This document shows, piece by piece, positions 40,283 to 49,986 of a DNA stretch of 64,000 nt (position 1 is the stretch's first letter; the number at the start of each line of letters is the position of its first letter). The position numbers were made by a program, and so were the translations under genes. The notes under the pieces were generated by a model. The model was given only the letters and a program-made list of their open reading frames with translations. It was not told where the DNA came from and made no database searches. Location of the stretch: assembly GCF_020618415.1 (NCBI RefSeq), contig NZ_CP085344.1, forward strand, positions 3,247,001-3,311,000. The letters are read 5' to 3'. Source of the stretch: Cupriavidus sp. MP-37 (lineage in GTDB: Bacteria > Pseudomonadota > Gammaproteobacteria > Burkholderiales > Burkholderiaceae).

Positions 40283-41872
40283 CTATCGAATGGCGCCCGC
40301 GGCGCTTGCAACAGCGCGCGGCTGGGGGCGCCCGTTGCGTTGACGCAGCGCCTTGTCCAGCAATTTGTCGTGACCGTAGATGTCAGGCAGGAAGGATACA
40401 CGACCATCGGCGCGCGCGATGACCGTGCCGTAAGCCAGCACCACCGGCAACGGCTGCTGCAGGCGCACCGTGCTGGACTTGCCACGCGCCATCGCCTCGC
40501 GGATGCGGGTCTCGTTCCACTCCGGCATATCGTGCAACACGAACTGGGCCAGCGCCACTGGGGCTTCCACGCGGATGCAACCGTGGCTGAAGTCGCGCCG
40601 GTCGCGCTTGAACAGTTGCGGCGACGGCGTGTGGTGCAGGTAGATGTTCTCGTTGTTGGGGAACACGAACTTGATATCGCCCAGCGCATTGAGCGGGCCG
40701 GGCCGCTGACGGATGCGCAGGCTGCCGTTCAGCACCGCATCGAGGTTCTCCTCGGACAGGGTGGTCACGGCCTTGCCGTCGCCCCCTACGAACTCCAGCC
40801 CCTGCCGGTTGAAATATCCCGGATCGCGGCGCAGCCGCGGCACCGTCTCGCGGCGCGCGATCGACGGCGGGATGTTCCAGTACGGGCTGAATTCGATATA
40901 GCGCATGTCCTCCTCGAACAGCGGCGTGCGCGTGTCGAGCGCCTTGCCGACGATCACCTTCATCTCCAGCTTGATGTCGAGCTTGCCGTCGCGGACTTCA
41001 TAGGCGCGCAGCATGAACTCCGGCACGTTGACCACGATCATGCGCGGGCCGTCCAGCGGGGTCCAGCGCAGGCGCTCCATGGTCAGTTCGATCTGCCGCA
41101 CGCGCTCGGCGATGGGCAGGCTCAGCTGCGCCAGCGTGGCCGCGCCGATCACGCCGTCGGGCTGCAGCCCATGGCGCGACTGGAAGGCCTTGACGCCATC
41201 GACCAGCGCGCCCTCGTAGCGCGCCGGCGGCTGCGTGCCGGCGGGCAGGTCGCCCAACGCCACCAGGCGCGCAGTCAGCGCGGCGGCGCCGGTCCAGGGC
41301 TGGCCCGGCGTCAGCTTGCTGGCCGGCAGCGGCGGCAGCGGCTGTTGCCACACCGGTTGCCGGGCGATGTCGCGATAGCGGGCCAGGGCCTGGCGCAGCG
41401 TGCCGTACAGCGGGAACGTGGGCGCGGCCTGGCGGATGGCTTCGGGCAGGCGGTGCTGGGCCACGGCATCGCGCAGCGTGGTGGCGGCATCGAAAGGCCG
41501 TTCCGCCTGCGGCGCAAAATTCGCATGGACCGCGCGCGGGTTGACGCGACCGCCGTGCAGGTCGGACAGCATTCGTTCCATCGCGGCGCTCAGCGCCGCA
41601 TCCAGCCGCGCCGCGGCATCGGGCGGCAGCGCCGGGCCGTGGGCGGCCTGGGTCACCGCCTGGCGCAGCGCTTCGGCATCGTAGTCGCGCGGATCGAGGC
41701 CATCGGCGGCCACGGCGGCCAGCGCGTCCACCGCCTGGCGCGCTTCCGGCACCGGCCGGCCCTGCACGAACCACATCGGCTCGTTGGCAAAGGCGGGCAC
41801 CGCAAGCCACGTGGCGCAGGCAATGGCGACGGCGCCAAGGCGGCGCACGACAGCATTCAGGGTCTGGGGCAT
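40283..41872 (-). CDS. L,D-transpeptidase (YcbB/LdtD-like)
   Basis: Exported L,D-transpeptidase of 529 residues that would form 3-3 peptidoglycan cross-links. A signal peptide (LGAVAIACATWLAVPAFANE) is followed by an Ala-rich N-terminal domain, a peptidoglycan-binding module around DGVKAFQSRHGLQPDGVIGAAT (about residues 215-240), and the YkuD catalytic domain with RRDFSHGCIRVEAP (nucleophile Cys about residue 431) and the upstream HHTPS. Only 32 bases separate it from the MepK-like gene. Its length is shorter than E. coli YcbB (615). Confidence 0.92.
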   Translation of the reverse strand: MPQTLNAVVRRLGAVAIACATWLAVPAFANEPMWFVQGRPVPEARQAVDALAAVAADGLDPRDYDAEALRQAVTQAAHGPALPPDAAARLDAALSAAMERMLSDLHGGRVNPRAVHANFAPQAERPFDAATTLRDAVAQHRLPEAIRQAAPTFPLYGTLRQALARYRDIARQPVWQQPLPPLPASKLTPGQPWTGAAALTARLVALGDLPAGTQPPARYEGALVDGVKAFQSRHGLQPDGVIGAATLAQLSLPIAERVRQIELTMERLRWTPLDGPRMIVVNVPEFMLRAYEVRDGKLDIKLEMKVIVGKALDTRTPLFEEDMRYIEFSPYWNIPPSIARRETVPRLRRDPGYFNRQGLEFVGGDGKAVTTLSEENLDAVLNGSLRIRQRPGPLNALGDIKFVFPNNENIYLHHTPSPQLFKRDRRDFSHGCIRVEAPVALAQFVLHDMPEWNETRIREAMARGKSSTVRLQQPLPVVLAYGTVIARADGRVSFLPDIYGHDKLLDKALRQRNGRPQPRAVASAAGAIR

Positions 41873-41965
41873 CGGGCGGATAGCTCGGATTCGTCACAGA
41901 TGCCATCAGTCTACCCGCGATGGCGGATCGGCGCGGCCGGGCGCGCCAAACCCGGCAGGCGCCTT

Positions 41966-42592
41966 TCACCACACCAGTTGATGCCGGCGCGCGTAGTCCA
42001 CCATCTCGACCAGCGAGCCCACATGCAGCTTGGCCATGATATTGGCCTTGTGCGTGCTGACGGTCTTGCTGCTGATCAGCAGCTGCGCGGCGATCGACTT
42101 GTTGGAATGTCCGCGCGCCAGGTATTGGAGAATGGTGATCTCGCGGTTGCTCAGCCGCGGCAGGCCAGCCTGCTGCTGCTCACCAAGCTGGCGCACCGTC
42201 TCCAGCGTCTGCAGCGGAAACACCAGATAGCCGCTCAGCACGCCGCGCACGGCCTGCATCACTTCCTCAACGCCGCGCTGCTTGACCACGAAGCCGTGCG
42301 CGCCGGCGCGCAGTGCCCGCACCGGCGCCTGCGCGGTGTCGGTGCCGGACAGGACCAGCAGCGGCACGCTCGGCAGCGTGGCCGCCACCCGCCGCACGAA
42401 GTCGATGCCGGGATTGCCGAAGCGTTCGACATCGACCAGCACCAGGCCGGGACGGTGTTCGCGGGCGAGGCGGAAACCCTCCCTGACACCATCCGTTTCC
42501 AGGACCTCGTCCGCTTCGAATTCGGCGGCAAGTTCGGCGCATAACAAGGTGCGGAACTTCGAGGGTTCGTCGACGATCAGCGCTGGTGGCAA
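41966..42592 (-). CDS. NarL/LuxR-family response regulator
   Basis: A 208-residue response regulator. The receiver domain has an Asp in LVLVDVERFG (about residue 53) and the Lys in VVKQRG, but the N-terminal acidic pair is reduced to LIVDEPS. The C-terminal LuxR-type HTH is RLSNREITILQYLARGHSNKSIAAQLLISSKTVSTHKANIM. The start is TTG at 42592, behind AAGGAG with 7-base spacing; no ATG is available. There is no adjacent kinase, so the input is unknown. It precedes the transpeptidase-endopeptidase pair by 93 bases on the same strand. Confidence 0.88.
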   Translation of the reverse strand: MPPALIVDEPSKFRTLLCAELAAEFEADEVLETDGVREGFRLAREHRPGLVLVDVERFGNPGIDFVRRVAATLPSVPLLVLSGTDTAQAPVRALRAGAHGFVVKQRGVEEVMQAVRGVLSGYLVFPLQTLETVRQLGEQQQAGLPRLSNREITILQYLARGHSNKSIAAQLLISSKTVSTHKANIMAKLHVGSLVEMVDYARRHQLVW

Positions 42593-42813
42593 TTCAGGGC
42601 TCCTTAACAACTGGCGAGGGATTGGCCAGGCGGCTGGCTATGCCAAGGTTAAGGGCCCTGAGGTGCCTTGATGCGCCGAATTCTCACCGCACAGACGCAG
42701 CAGGTTCTGCACGAGAGTCAGGCTTTTCCTTCGATGACGCGGGTAGCGTCAAGTGCCTGCGGCGGCGGGCAATGCGGCACGCTTGTGGCGCGCTCCGGTG
42801 GCCGCGGCGCCGG

Positions 42814-43881
42814 TCATTCCGTCCCGGCGGGCAGGAAGCGCGGCGCGGGCGCGGAGCGCGGCACCTCGCGCTCGCCCTGCTGGTGCAGGCGGTACGTGCC
42901 GCGCGCCTGGTTGTGCGGATGGCGCGCGGCCTCGTCCAGCGTCAGTACGCGCGCGAAGCACACGTCGGTGCCGCCCAGCACGGACTCCCAGTGGGTGCTG
43001 GGCCGGCTGGCAATGGTGGCGGCGATGCGGGCCTTCACCGCCGGCCACTGGGCGCGGTCGTACTGCGCGGCCGGGTCGATGTCGGTCAGTTCGAGGCGCT
43101 CGAGCAGTTCGCGGTAGAACTGCGGCTCCAGCGCGCCGAGGGTGATGGCGCGTCCGTCCGCGCAAGGGAACACGTCGTAGAACGGCGAATCATGGAACGG
43201 GCTCGGTTGCGGGCCGCCCAGCGTGCCGGCCGCGCGCGACACCTGCACCAGCGAGCCGAGCATGGCGACGATATCCGTGATGGCGGCATCCACCACGCAG
43301 CCCTCGCCGCTGGCGCGCGCACTGAGGATGGCGCTGGTGATGCCGAAGGCCAGCCCGAGCGCGCCGGTGGCATCGCCCATCACGGTGGGAGGCACCATCG
43401 GCAGGCTGCCGTCGCGCGCGGCCATCGACAAGAGGCCGGTCAGCGCGATGTAGTTGAGGTCATGGCCGGCGCTCTGCGACAGCGGGCCGGTCTGGCCCCA
43501 GCCGGTCATGCGGCCGTAGACCAGGCGGGGATTGCGGGCATGGCAGGCCTTGGGCCCCAGGCCCAGGCGCTCCATCGCGCCGGGGCGCAGTCCCTCGATC
43601 AGCGCGTCCGCGCCGGCCACCAGGTCGAGCGCCGCCGCAACGTCCGCGGGCGCCTTCAGGTTCAGTTGCACCACGCGCTTGCCGTGCTCCAGCTCCATCT
43701 CGGCCGGCACCGACTGCCCGCGCAGGATGCGCCGCGCATCGGGCGCCACCGGGCGGGTGACCAGCGTGACCTCGGCGCCGAGGCCGGCCAGCATGGCGCC
43801 GCACAACGGACCAGGGCCGATGCCTTCGAATTCCACTACCTTGATACCGCGCAGGGGCTGCAGGTGGCCGCGCTCACTCAT
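42814..43881 (-). CDS. CaiB/BaiF family CoA-transferase (alpha-methylacyl-CoA racemase-like)
   Basis: Class III CoA-transferase family protein of 355 residues. Conserved segments are GIKVVEFEGIGPGPLCGAMLAGLGAEV at the N terminus, RNPRLVYGRMTGWGQTGP, and the catalytic Asp in VMGDATGALGLAFG (about residue 167). The set resembles alpha-methylacyl-CoA racemase, which acts on 2-methyl-branched acyl-CoAs, more than formyl-CoA transferase. ATG at 43881 (MSERGHLQPLRG) is chosen; the frame continues 29 codons further. It is a single gene with long intergenic flanks. Confidence 0.88.
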   Translation of the reverse strand: MSERGHLQPLRGIKVVEFEGIGPGPLCGAMLAGLGAEVTLVTRPVAPDARRILRGQSVPAEMELEHGKRVVQLNLKAPADVAAALDLVAGADALIEGLRPGAMERLGLGPKACHARNPRLVYGRMTGWGQTGPLSQSAGHDLNYIALTGLLSMAARDGSLPMVPPTVMGDATGALGLAFGITSAILSARASGEGCVVDAAITDIVAMLGSLVQVSRAAGTLGGPQPSPFHDSPFYDVFPCADGRAITLGALEPQFYRELLERLELTDIDPAAQYDRAQWPAVKARIAATIASRPSTHWESVLGGTDVCFARVLTLDEAARHPHNQARGTYRLHQQGEREVPRSAPAPRFLPAGTE

Positions 43882-44248
43882 GATCGTCGTCTCCGGTTCG
43901 CCGCCCGCTCGCGCCAGGGCGGGGGCGGCTTGCATTGGGGGTTGGATTCGGTCTGCCCCTGGCCGCACGGGCGCGCCATGCCTGGCGCGGGGCTCGGGAG
44001 CATGCTACGCGTCGCCGTGTTGACGGGGCAATGGCCAAATGCTTCAGCCGGATTGACGGAATTCATCAGCCGACCGGCTGACCGGCTAATCGGCTGACCG
44101 GCTATCGCACCGGGAAATCGGATAATTCCGATCCGACTTGATCTGCATCGCATCCTGGCACGACACTAGGGGGCATGATGGTTCCAGATGGCGTTGCGGC
44201 CACATGGCCGCGGCGCTTGCCGACAGCCCCCATCCAGGAGATCCCGCC
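43882..44248. promoter_or_regulatory. Divergent intergenic region between the CoA-transferase and Usp genes
   Basis: This 367-base region holds no supportable gene. A 16-base unit CGGCTGACCGGCTAAT is tandemly repeated at 44075-44090 and, with two changes, 44091-44106, and a related fragment (CAGCCGACCGGC) precedes it. The repeated GGCTGACCGGC could be a regulator site. The remainder is ordinary GC-rich sequence. CCAGGAG at about 44234 is the Usp ribosome-binding site. Confidence 0.45.
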
Positions 44249-44689
44249 ATGACCAATATCGTCCTCGCCACCGACGGCTCGGCCTTCAGCGACGCCGCAG
44301 CGCGCTTTATCGCCGAAGGCAAGCTGCTGCAGAACGGTTTCACCGTGCATGTCGTGCACGTGGCGCCCGAGGTGAGCGGCCAGGTGCGCGCCTTTGTCAG
44401 CAAGGAAACCATTGACGACTGGCACAAGGAAGCCAGCGACAAGGCGATGGCGGCGGTCTGCGACATCCTCGCCGCGGCCAATGTGCCATTCGAGCGGCAC
44501 CCGCTGCACGGCTTTGCGCCGGAGCGCATCGTCGCCTATGCGAAGTCGGTCGACGCCGCCGCCATCGTGATGGGCACGCATGGGCGCGGATCGTTCTTCG
44601 ATGCCGTGATCGGTTCGGTGGCAGGCCGGGTGCTGGCGCAGGCCAACTGCCCGGTGGTGCTGGTCAAGGCGCCGGAAAAGAAGGATTAA
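44249..44689 (+). CDS. Universal stress protein, UspA family
   Basis: A 146-residue single-domain Usp. The N terminus MTNIVLATDGSAFSDAAARFI carries the nucleotide-binding Asp, and the C-terminal glycine pattern G-2X-G-9X-GS is in MGTHGRGSFFDAVIGSVA, indicating the ATP-binding subtype. ATG at 44249 is behind CCAGGAG. Usp proteins aid survival under stress; nothing here tells which one. Confidence 0.92.
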   Translation: MTNIVLATDGSAFSDAAARFIAEGKLLQNGFTVHVVHVAPEVSGQVRAFVSKETIDDWHKEASDKAMAAVCDILAAANVPFERHPLHGFAPERIVAYAKSVDAAAIVMGTHGRGSFFDAVIGSVAGRVLAQANCPVVLVKAPEKKD

Positions 44690-44703
44690 GCCGCCGACAG
44701 GCG

Positions 44704-44726
44704 GGCAGTGCCGCCACGGCACTGCC
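44704..44726. terminator. Bidirectional hairpin between Usp and srkA
   Basis: Nine-base stem GGCAGTGCC/GGCACTGCC with a 5-base loop in the 60-base gap between two converging genes. No T run on either side, so it would be a weak terminator or a 3'-end stabiliser. Confidence 0.55.
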
Positions 44727-44749
44727 TTCAGCCAGGCTTCGGCCGGGCT

Positions 44750-45796
44750 TCAGGCGCCCCACAGGGGCGCTTCGTCCATCAGCGCGACCTGTTCGCGCAA
44801 TTCCAGGATGCGGTCCTGCCAGTAGCGCGCCGTGCCGAACCACGGGAAGGCGGCTGGAAAGGCCGGATCGGCCCAGCGGCTGGCCAGCCAGGCGCTGTAG
44901 TGCAGCAGCCGCAGCGTGCGCAGCGCTTCCACCAGCCACAGTTCGCGCGTGTGGAATTCCGCAAAATCCTCGTAGCCGGCGACGATGTCGGCCAGCTGGC
45001 CTTGCATCGCCGCGCGGTCGCCCTCGAGCAGCATCCAGATGTCCTGGATCGCCGGGGCCATGCGGCTGTCGTCGAAGTCGACGAAGTGCGGACCGGGCTC
45101 GCCATGGGTGCCGCCGCGCGCGTCGTCCTCGTCGATCCACAGCACATTGCCGCGATGGCAGTCGCCATGGACGCGCAGCAAGCGCACGTCGCCGGCGCGC
45201 TCATAGCAGCGCCGGACGCCGTCCAGCGCCAGCTGCGCCACCGACTGCCACGCCGGCAGCAGATCGGCCGGGATGCAGCCGCTGGCGAGCAGCCAGTCGC
45301 GCGGGGCGATGCCGAAGGTGTCGAGATCCAGCGCCGGGCGCGCCTGGTAAGGCCGGGCCGCGCCCAGCGCATGGATGCGGCCGATGAAGCGGCCGAGCCA
45401 GGTCAGCGTATCGGCGCGGTCCAGCGCCGGCTCGCGGCCGCCGCAGCGGGGAAAGACGGCAAGGCGGAAGCCCGCATGATGCAGCAGCGTGCCGGCGTCG
45501 CCCGGCGCCAGCGCCAGGGCCGGCACGGCGGGAATCTCGGCGTCGGCCAGTTGCTGCACGAACGCGTGTTCTTCCAGGATGGCCGCGTCGGTCCAGCGGC
45601 CCGGGCGGTAGAACTTGGCGATGACCGGCGGGGCATCCTCGATGCCCACCTGCCAGACGCGGTTCTCGTAGCTGTTGAGCGCCAGCAGGCGCCCGTCGGG
45701 GCGCAGGCCGGCGCCCTCGAGCGCGTCCAGCATCAGTTCCGGCGTCAGGCCGGCATAGGGGACACCGGAGTCGGCGGGGGCATCGGACGCGTGCAT
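44750..45796 (-). CDS. srkA: SrkA/YihE-like serine/threonine protein kinase
   Basis: Phosphotransferase-fold stress-response kinase of 348 residues, similar to E. coli SrkA (YihE, RdoA; 328 residues). N-terminal ALNSYENRVWQVG binds ATP; the catalytic loop is VHGDCHRGNVLW (about residue 208) and the metal site FVDFDDSRMAPAIQDIWM. ATG at 45796 (MHASDAPAD) gives the best length; the frame is open well upstream. It lies 19 bases after rhlE on the same strand. Confidence 0.88.
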   Translation of the reverse strand: MHASDAPADSGVPYAGLTPELMLDALEGAGLRPDGRLLALNSYENRVWQVGIEDAPPVIAKFYRPGRWTDAAILEEHAFVQQLADAEIPAVPALALAPGDAGTLLHHAGFRLAVFPRCGGREPALDRADTLTWLGRFIGRIHALGAARPYQARPALDLDTFGIAPRDWLLASGCIPADLLPAWQSVAQLALDGVRRCYERAGDVRLLRVHGDCHRGNVLWIDEDDARGGTHGEPGPHFVDFDDSRMAPAIQDIWMLLEGDRAAMQGQLADIVAGYEDFAEFHTRELWLVEALRTLRLLHYSAWLASRWADPAFPAAFPWFGTARYWQDRILELREQVALMDEAPLWGA

Positions 45797-45815
45797 GGCT
45801 GCCGGCGGGTTTCGC

Positions 45816-47387
45816 TCAGCGCGCCGGCTTGCGGCTGCCGCCCAGCAGCGCCGCCTGCGGCGCCGGACGGCGGTTGCGCGCGGGGGCCGGCGCGGCGTCG
45901 TGGGGCTGGCGCGCAGGCTGGGCCGCGGCCCGTTGCGGGCGCGCCTGGTCCTGGCTTTCGCGGCGCGGCGCGGGGTTGCGCGCGCCGGCGGGCTGGGCGG
46001 CGCGATTGCCGTTGGCGGCGCCGTTGCCGCGCTGGCCGCCCTGGCCCTGGCGCGGCGCGCCTTGTCCGCCCTGTCCACCCTGCCCCTGCCGCGCCGGACG
46101 CTGGCGCTGCGCGCCGTCGCTGTCGCCGGCCGGACGCGCCTCGGCCCGGGCGCGGCCCTGGCCCTGGCCCTGGCCCTGCCCGCCGCCGCGCTGCTGGCGG
46201 CCCTTCTGGATCGGCTCCGGGGCGATGCTGGGGTCGACTTCGAAGCCCGGCAGCACGGTCTGTTCGAGCTTGCGCTTGATCAGGCGTTCGATATCGCGCA
46301 GCAGCCCCAGCTCGTCCACGCACACCAGCGAGATCGCCTCGCCCTCGGCGCCGGCGCGGCCGGTGCGGCCGATGCGGTGGACGTAATCCTCGGGCACGTT
46401 GGGCAGGTCGAAGTTGACCACGTGCGGCAGCTGGTCGATGTCGATGCCGCGCGCGGCAATATCGGTCGCCACCAGCAGCCGCAGCGTGCCGGCCTTGAAT
46501 TCGGACAGCGCCCGCGTGCGTGCCGACTGGCTCTTGTTGCCGTGGATCGCCAGCGCCGACAGGCCGTCCTTGGTCAGCTGCTCGGCCAGCCGGTTGGCGC
46601 CGTGCTTGGTGCGCGTGAACACCAGCACCTGGTGCCAGTCGTGCTGGCGCACCAGGTGGGCCAGCAGTTCGCGCTTGCGTTCGCGGTCGACCGGGTAGAC
46701 GCGCTGGTCGACGGTCTCGGCGGTGGTATTGCGCCGCGCGACTTCGATCGACGCGGGATTGTTCAGCAGGCGGTCGGCCAGCGCGCGGATATCGTCCGAG
46801 AACGTCGCCGAGAACAGCAGGTTCTGGCGCTTGGCCGGCAGCACGTTGAGGATCTTGCGGATATCGTGGATGAAGCCCATGTCGAGCATGCGATCGGCTT
46901 CATCGAGCACCAGCAGTTCCACCTGCGACAGGTCGATGGTGCGCTGTGACACATGGTCCAGCAGGCGGCCGGGGGTGGCCACGACGATCTCGACGCCGCG
47001 CTTGAGCTGCTCGATCTGCGGGTTGATGCCGACCCCGCCGAACATCACCATCGAGCGCAGGCGCAGGTACTTGCCGTAGTTGCGCACGCTCTCTTCGACC
47101 TGCGCCGCCAGCTCGCGCGTGGGCGTCAGCACCAGCGCGCGCACCGCCACGCGGCCGCTGCGCTGGGCGCCGCCGGCCGGGCGTGCCGCGGTTTCGGACA
47201 GCAGCTGCAGCATCGGCAGGGTAAAGCCGGCGGTCTTGCCGGTGCCGGTCTGGGCGCCGGCGAGCAGGTCGCCGCCCTTGAGGATGGCGGGAATGGCCTG
47301 GGCCTGGATGGGAGTCGGGGTGGTGTAGCCCTGTTCGGCTACGGCACGCACAATCTTTTCGGACAAGCCGAGTTCAGAAAAAGACAT
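45816..47387 (-). CDS. rhlE: DEAD-box RNA helicase, RhlE type
   Basis: ATP-dependent RNA helicase of 523 residues. The Q motif is [14 protein letters not shown], motif [12 protein letters not shown] (about residue 49), motif II DEAD (about 160), motif III SAT and motif [12 protein letters not shown] (about 337). A long basic low-complexity tail (about 385-523; Arg/Gln/Gly/Ala-rich) follows, typical of RhlE proteins and likely RNA-binding. The srkA start is 19 bases downstream. Confidence 0.95.
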   Translation of the reverse strand: MSFSELGLSEKIVRAVAEQGYTTPTPIQAQAIPAILKGGDLLAGAQTGTGKTAGFTLPMLQLLSETAARPAGGAQRSGRVAVRALVLTPTRELAAQVEESVRNYGKYLRLRSMVMFGGVGINPQIEQLKRGVEIVVATPGRLLDHVSQRTIDLSQVELLVLDEADRMLDMGFIHDIRKILNVLPAKRQNLLFSATFSDDIRALADRLLNNPASIEVARRNTTAETVDQRVYPVDRERKRELLAHLVRQHDWHQVLVFTRTKHGANRLAEQLTKDGLSALAIHGNKSQSARTRALSEFKAGTLRLLVATDIAARGIDIDQLPHVVNFDLPNVPEDYVHRIGRTGRAGAEGEAISLVCVDELGLLRDIERLIKRKLEQTVLPGFEVDPSIAPEPIQKGRQQRGGGQGQGQGQGRARAEARPAGDSDGAQRQRPARQGQGGQGGQGAPRQGQGGQRGNGAANGNRAAQPAGARNPAPRRESQDQARPQRAAAQPARQPHDAAPAPARNRRPAPQAALLGGSRKPAR

Positions 47388-47684
47388 GAATTGCTGCTTG
47401 GGCCATCGTTGCGCGCGCGGTGCGCCAACGCCGGATGGCTCCTGGTAATCGATCGGAATCGGAACGCGAACGCCGGGAAGCCGGCCTGGCAGGGCACCGG
47501 CCCGCCCGCGAAGGAAAGAGCGGTAGTGTACCAGTCCGGCGCAGGCGGGTTATGCACTGGAACCGGCCACGGATGCGCGCCGGCGCACATGGAGTCCGCG
47601 CGGGTGGCGCTGCGCTATCATGACGGCCTCGGGCCGCCCGGCCGCCATCGCCGGCACGTCGCCCCGCCTGCCCGGAAAGCCGCC
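47388..47684. promoter_or_regulatory. Divergent intergenic region between rhlE and the ClC channel gene
   Basis: Nearly 300 bases with no gene I can support. It should contain promoters for both directions. Apart from short palindromes I see no distinctive site. Confidence 0.3.
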
Positions 47685-49370
47685 ATGCGCTTGCGTTTCC
47701 TCGAAGACCAGGAAGTCACACTGCTCGCGGCCATCCCGGTCGGGATCCTCGCCGCCATCGCCACCACGCTGTTCAAGGAAGCGCTGGACGGCGCGGGCTT
47801 CGTGCTGTTTTCCAGCCATGCCGACGTGGTCACCGTGTTCGCCACGCTGGCGCTGGCGTGGCGCGTGGTGGTGCCCGCCGTCGGCGGCGTGCTGGCCGGC
47901 GGCCTGCTGGTGCTGGCCAACCGCCTGGCCAGCACCCACCCCGGCGCCACCGACTATATGGAGGCGGTCGCCAATGGCAGCGGCCGGCTGCCGGTACGGA
48001 TCACCCTGCTGCGCGCGCTGTCGTCGTTCTGCTCGATCGTCAGCGGCAGCTCGGTCGGCAAGGAGGGCGCGATGATCCAGCTGGCGGCGCTGTGCGGCTC
48101 GCTGTTCCCCTCGACCCGGCTCGAGCGCGGCGGCGGCTCCAACATGCGCCGCATGCTGACCGCCTGCGGCGCCGCCGCGGGCCTGGCCACCGTGTACCAC
48201 ACCCCGTTCTCCGCCGCGGTCTTCGTCGCCGAAGTGGTGTTCGGCGCGCTCGCGGTGCAGCGCCTGATGCCGCTGTTCCTGGCCTCGGTCGCCGGCGCCA
48301 TGGTCAGCCAGTGGCACGGCGGGCTGCAGCCGCTCTACCCCGGCCTCGATATCGTCCCGGACCTGCGCCCGCAGATCCTGCTGGCAGCGGCGGCGCTGGG
48401 CGTGGCCGCCGGCATCGCGGGCGCGCTGTTCCTGCGCGCCGCCGGCTTCGCGCGCAGCCGCTTCGCGGCGCTGCCGGGCGGGCCGGTGGCGCGGCTGGCG
48501 CTGGGCGGCGCGCTGGTCGGCGTGCTGGCGATGGCGGTGCCGGAGGTGGTCGGCAACGGCTTTTCCACGATCCAGACCCTGCTGCAGGAGCAGCCGCTGA
48601 GCGTGCCGGTGGCGGCGGTGCTGCTGGCCAAGCTGGCGGCGACGGTGATCAGCATGGGCTCGGGCGCGGTCGGCGGCGTGTTCACGCCGTCGCTGTTCGT
48701 CGGTGCGGCGCTGGGCCAGTTGCTGGCGCTTGGCATGCAGGGCACGGCGGCAGGCGCGGCGCCGCTGCTGCCGCTGGTGGGCATGAGCGCCTTCCTGGCG
48801 GCCACCAGCCAGGCGCCGCTGATGTCGGTGCTGATGGTGTTCGAGATGACGCTGGCGCCGGCGCTGCTGCTGCCGTCGATGATCGGCGCGGTGGCGGCGT
48901 ACTACACCGCGTCGCGCTGCCAGACGCTGTCGCTGTACAGCGTGATCGCCGAGCGCGCGCAGGCGTCGGCGGCCGCCGAACATGCGCGCGCGCTGACGCT
49001 GGCCGGCCTGTGCGACCCGACCGACACCGTGCTCGATCCCAACGCCACGCTGGCCGCGGCCGCCGACAAGTTTGCCGAGACCGGCACGCGCTACCTCTAC
49101 CTGGTGCAGGCCGACGGCCGCCTGCTCGGCGCGCTGTCGATCCATGCCTTGCAGCGCGCCCAGCGCGAGGGCGCACCCGACGATGTGCTGGCGCTGGCCG
49201 AGCGCGACTTCCCGGCGCTGACGCCGGACTCGCGGCTGCGCGATGCGCTCGCGGTATTCGCCGGGCACGGCATCAACCGCATCCCGCTGGTGCGCGACGC
49301 GGCCAGCCGCGAACTGATGGGGACGGTGTCCAAGCAGCGCGTGCTGCAAGAGGCATCCTGCCTGTTCTGA
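47685..49370 (+). CDS. ClC-family chloride channel/transporter with CBS domains (ClcB-like)
   Basis: A 561-residue ClC protein. It has the Glu-bearing GSSVGKEGAMIQLAAL (the GREGP equivalent, about residue 120, here GKEGA) and GSGAVGGVFTPSLFVGAAL (about 325), with HPGATDYMEAV replacing the canonical GSGIP loop, as in ClcB types. Two CBS-like repeats follow after about residue 440 (DPNATLAAAADKFAETGTRYLY and LRDALAVFAGHGINRIPLV). It may exchange or conduct Cl-; the changed signature loop makes selectivity uncertain. ATG at 47685; the open frame upstream is not coding. Confidence 0.88.
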   Translation: MRLRFLEDQEVTLLAAIPVGILAAIATTLFKEALDGAGFVLFSSHADVVTVFATLALAWRVVVPAVGGVLAGGLLVLANRLASTHPGATDYMEAVANGSGRLPVRITLLRALSSFCSIVSGSSVGKEGAMIQLAALCGSLFPSTRLERGGGSNMRRMLTACGAAAGLATVYHTPFSAAVFVAEVVFGALAVQRLMPLFLASVAGAMVSQWHGGLQPLYPGLDIVPDLRPQILLAAAALGVAAGIAGALFLRAAGFARSRFAALPGGPVARLALGGALVGVLAMAVPEVVGNGFSTIQTLLQEQPLSVPVAAVLLAKLAATVISMGSGAVGGVFTPSLFVGAALGQLLALGMQGTAAGAAPLLPLVGMSAFLAATSQAPLMSVLMVFEMTLAPALLLPSMIGAVAAYYTASRCQTLSLYSVIAERAQASAAAEHARALTLAGLCDPTDTVLDPNATLAAAADKFAETGTRYLYLVQADGRLLGALSIHALQRAQREGAPDDVLALAERDFPALTPDSRLRDALAVFAGHGINRIPLVRDAASRELMGTVSKQRVLQEASCLF

Positions 49371-49500
49371 AGCCGCTTGCCTGCCGCGGCGCCGGCCACA
49401 CCAGGCAGCCGCCGGCGAGGTAAAATGCGCGGTTGCCCGCCTTCCGGCCACCGCCTTGCGGGCCATCCGCCCACCGCATCGCCTTTTGTCGGAGTTCCCC

Positions 49501-49896
49501 ATGCCAGCAGGTCGTGATACGCGCCGCGAGGCGCCGGAGTCCGTGACATCCAGCCGCCGGCGCAAGCCTTGGACACGACTGGCGTGCGGCGCGGCGCTGC
49601 TGCTGGGCGCCGCGGTCGCCGCGGCCCAGCCGGTGCGCGCGATTCCGGACGATGCCGTGGCGGCCAGGCTGGTCATCGCCGCGCCGTCGGCCGGCGCGCC
49701 GCAGACCGCCACGCTCGACGGCAAGCGCGTCGGCGTGGCGCCGGGCCTGCGCCTGTTCGGCACCGACAACCAGTTGCTGGCCAGCGCCGCGGTGGCAGGC
49801 CAGAAGCTGCCGGTGCGGTACCGGCTGGACCTGTACGGCCAGCTGCTGACCGCGTGGGTGCTGAGCGAGGCCGAACAGCAGGCGCTGAAGAAATAA
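49501..49896 (+). CDS. Small exported protein of unknown function
   Basis: A 131-residue protein. A hydrophobic segment (LACGAALLLGAAVAAAQPVRA, about residues 27-47) with an Arg/Lys-rich start suggests a signal peptide. The mature part is small, about 90 residues, beta-rich by eye (AARLVIAAPSAG, QTATLDGKRVGVAPG, VRYRLDLYGQLLTAWVL). No family recognised. GGAG precedes the ATG at 49501; a TAAAAT at 49421-49426 is a possible -10. It lies upstream of miaB by 90 bases in the same direction. Confidence 0.7.
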   Translation: MPAGRDTRREAPESVTSSRRRKPWTRLACGAALLLGAAVAAAQPVRAIPDDAVAARLVIAAPSAGAPQTATLDGKRVGVAPGLRLFGTDNQLLASAAVAGQKLPVRYRLDLYGQLLTAWVLSEAEQQALKK

Positions 49897-49986
49897 CCAC
49901 CCCCGAAGTGCGACCGGCGTGCCCCGCGCGCCGGCCGTGTTGTTGCCACACCCTGATGCCCCCAGGTCAACCACTGAGATCGGCAT

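Noticed and set aside
46953..47684. Longer N-terminal start for the ClC gene
   Set aside because: The upstream frame is antisense to rhlE and has no membrane character.
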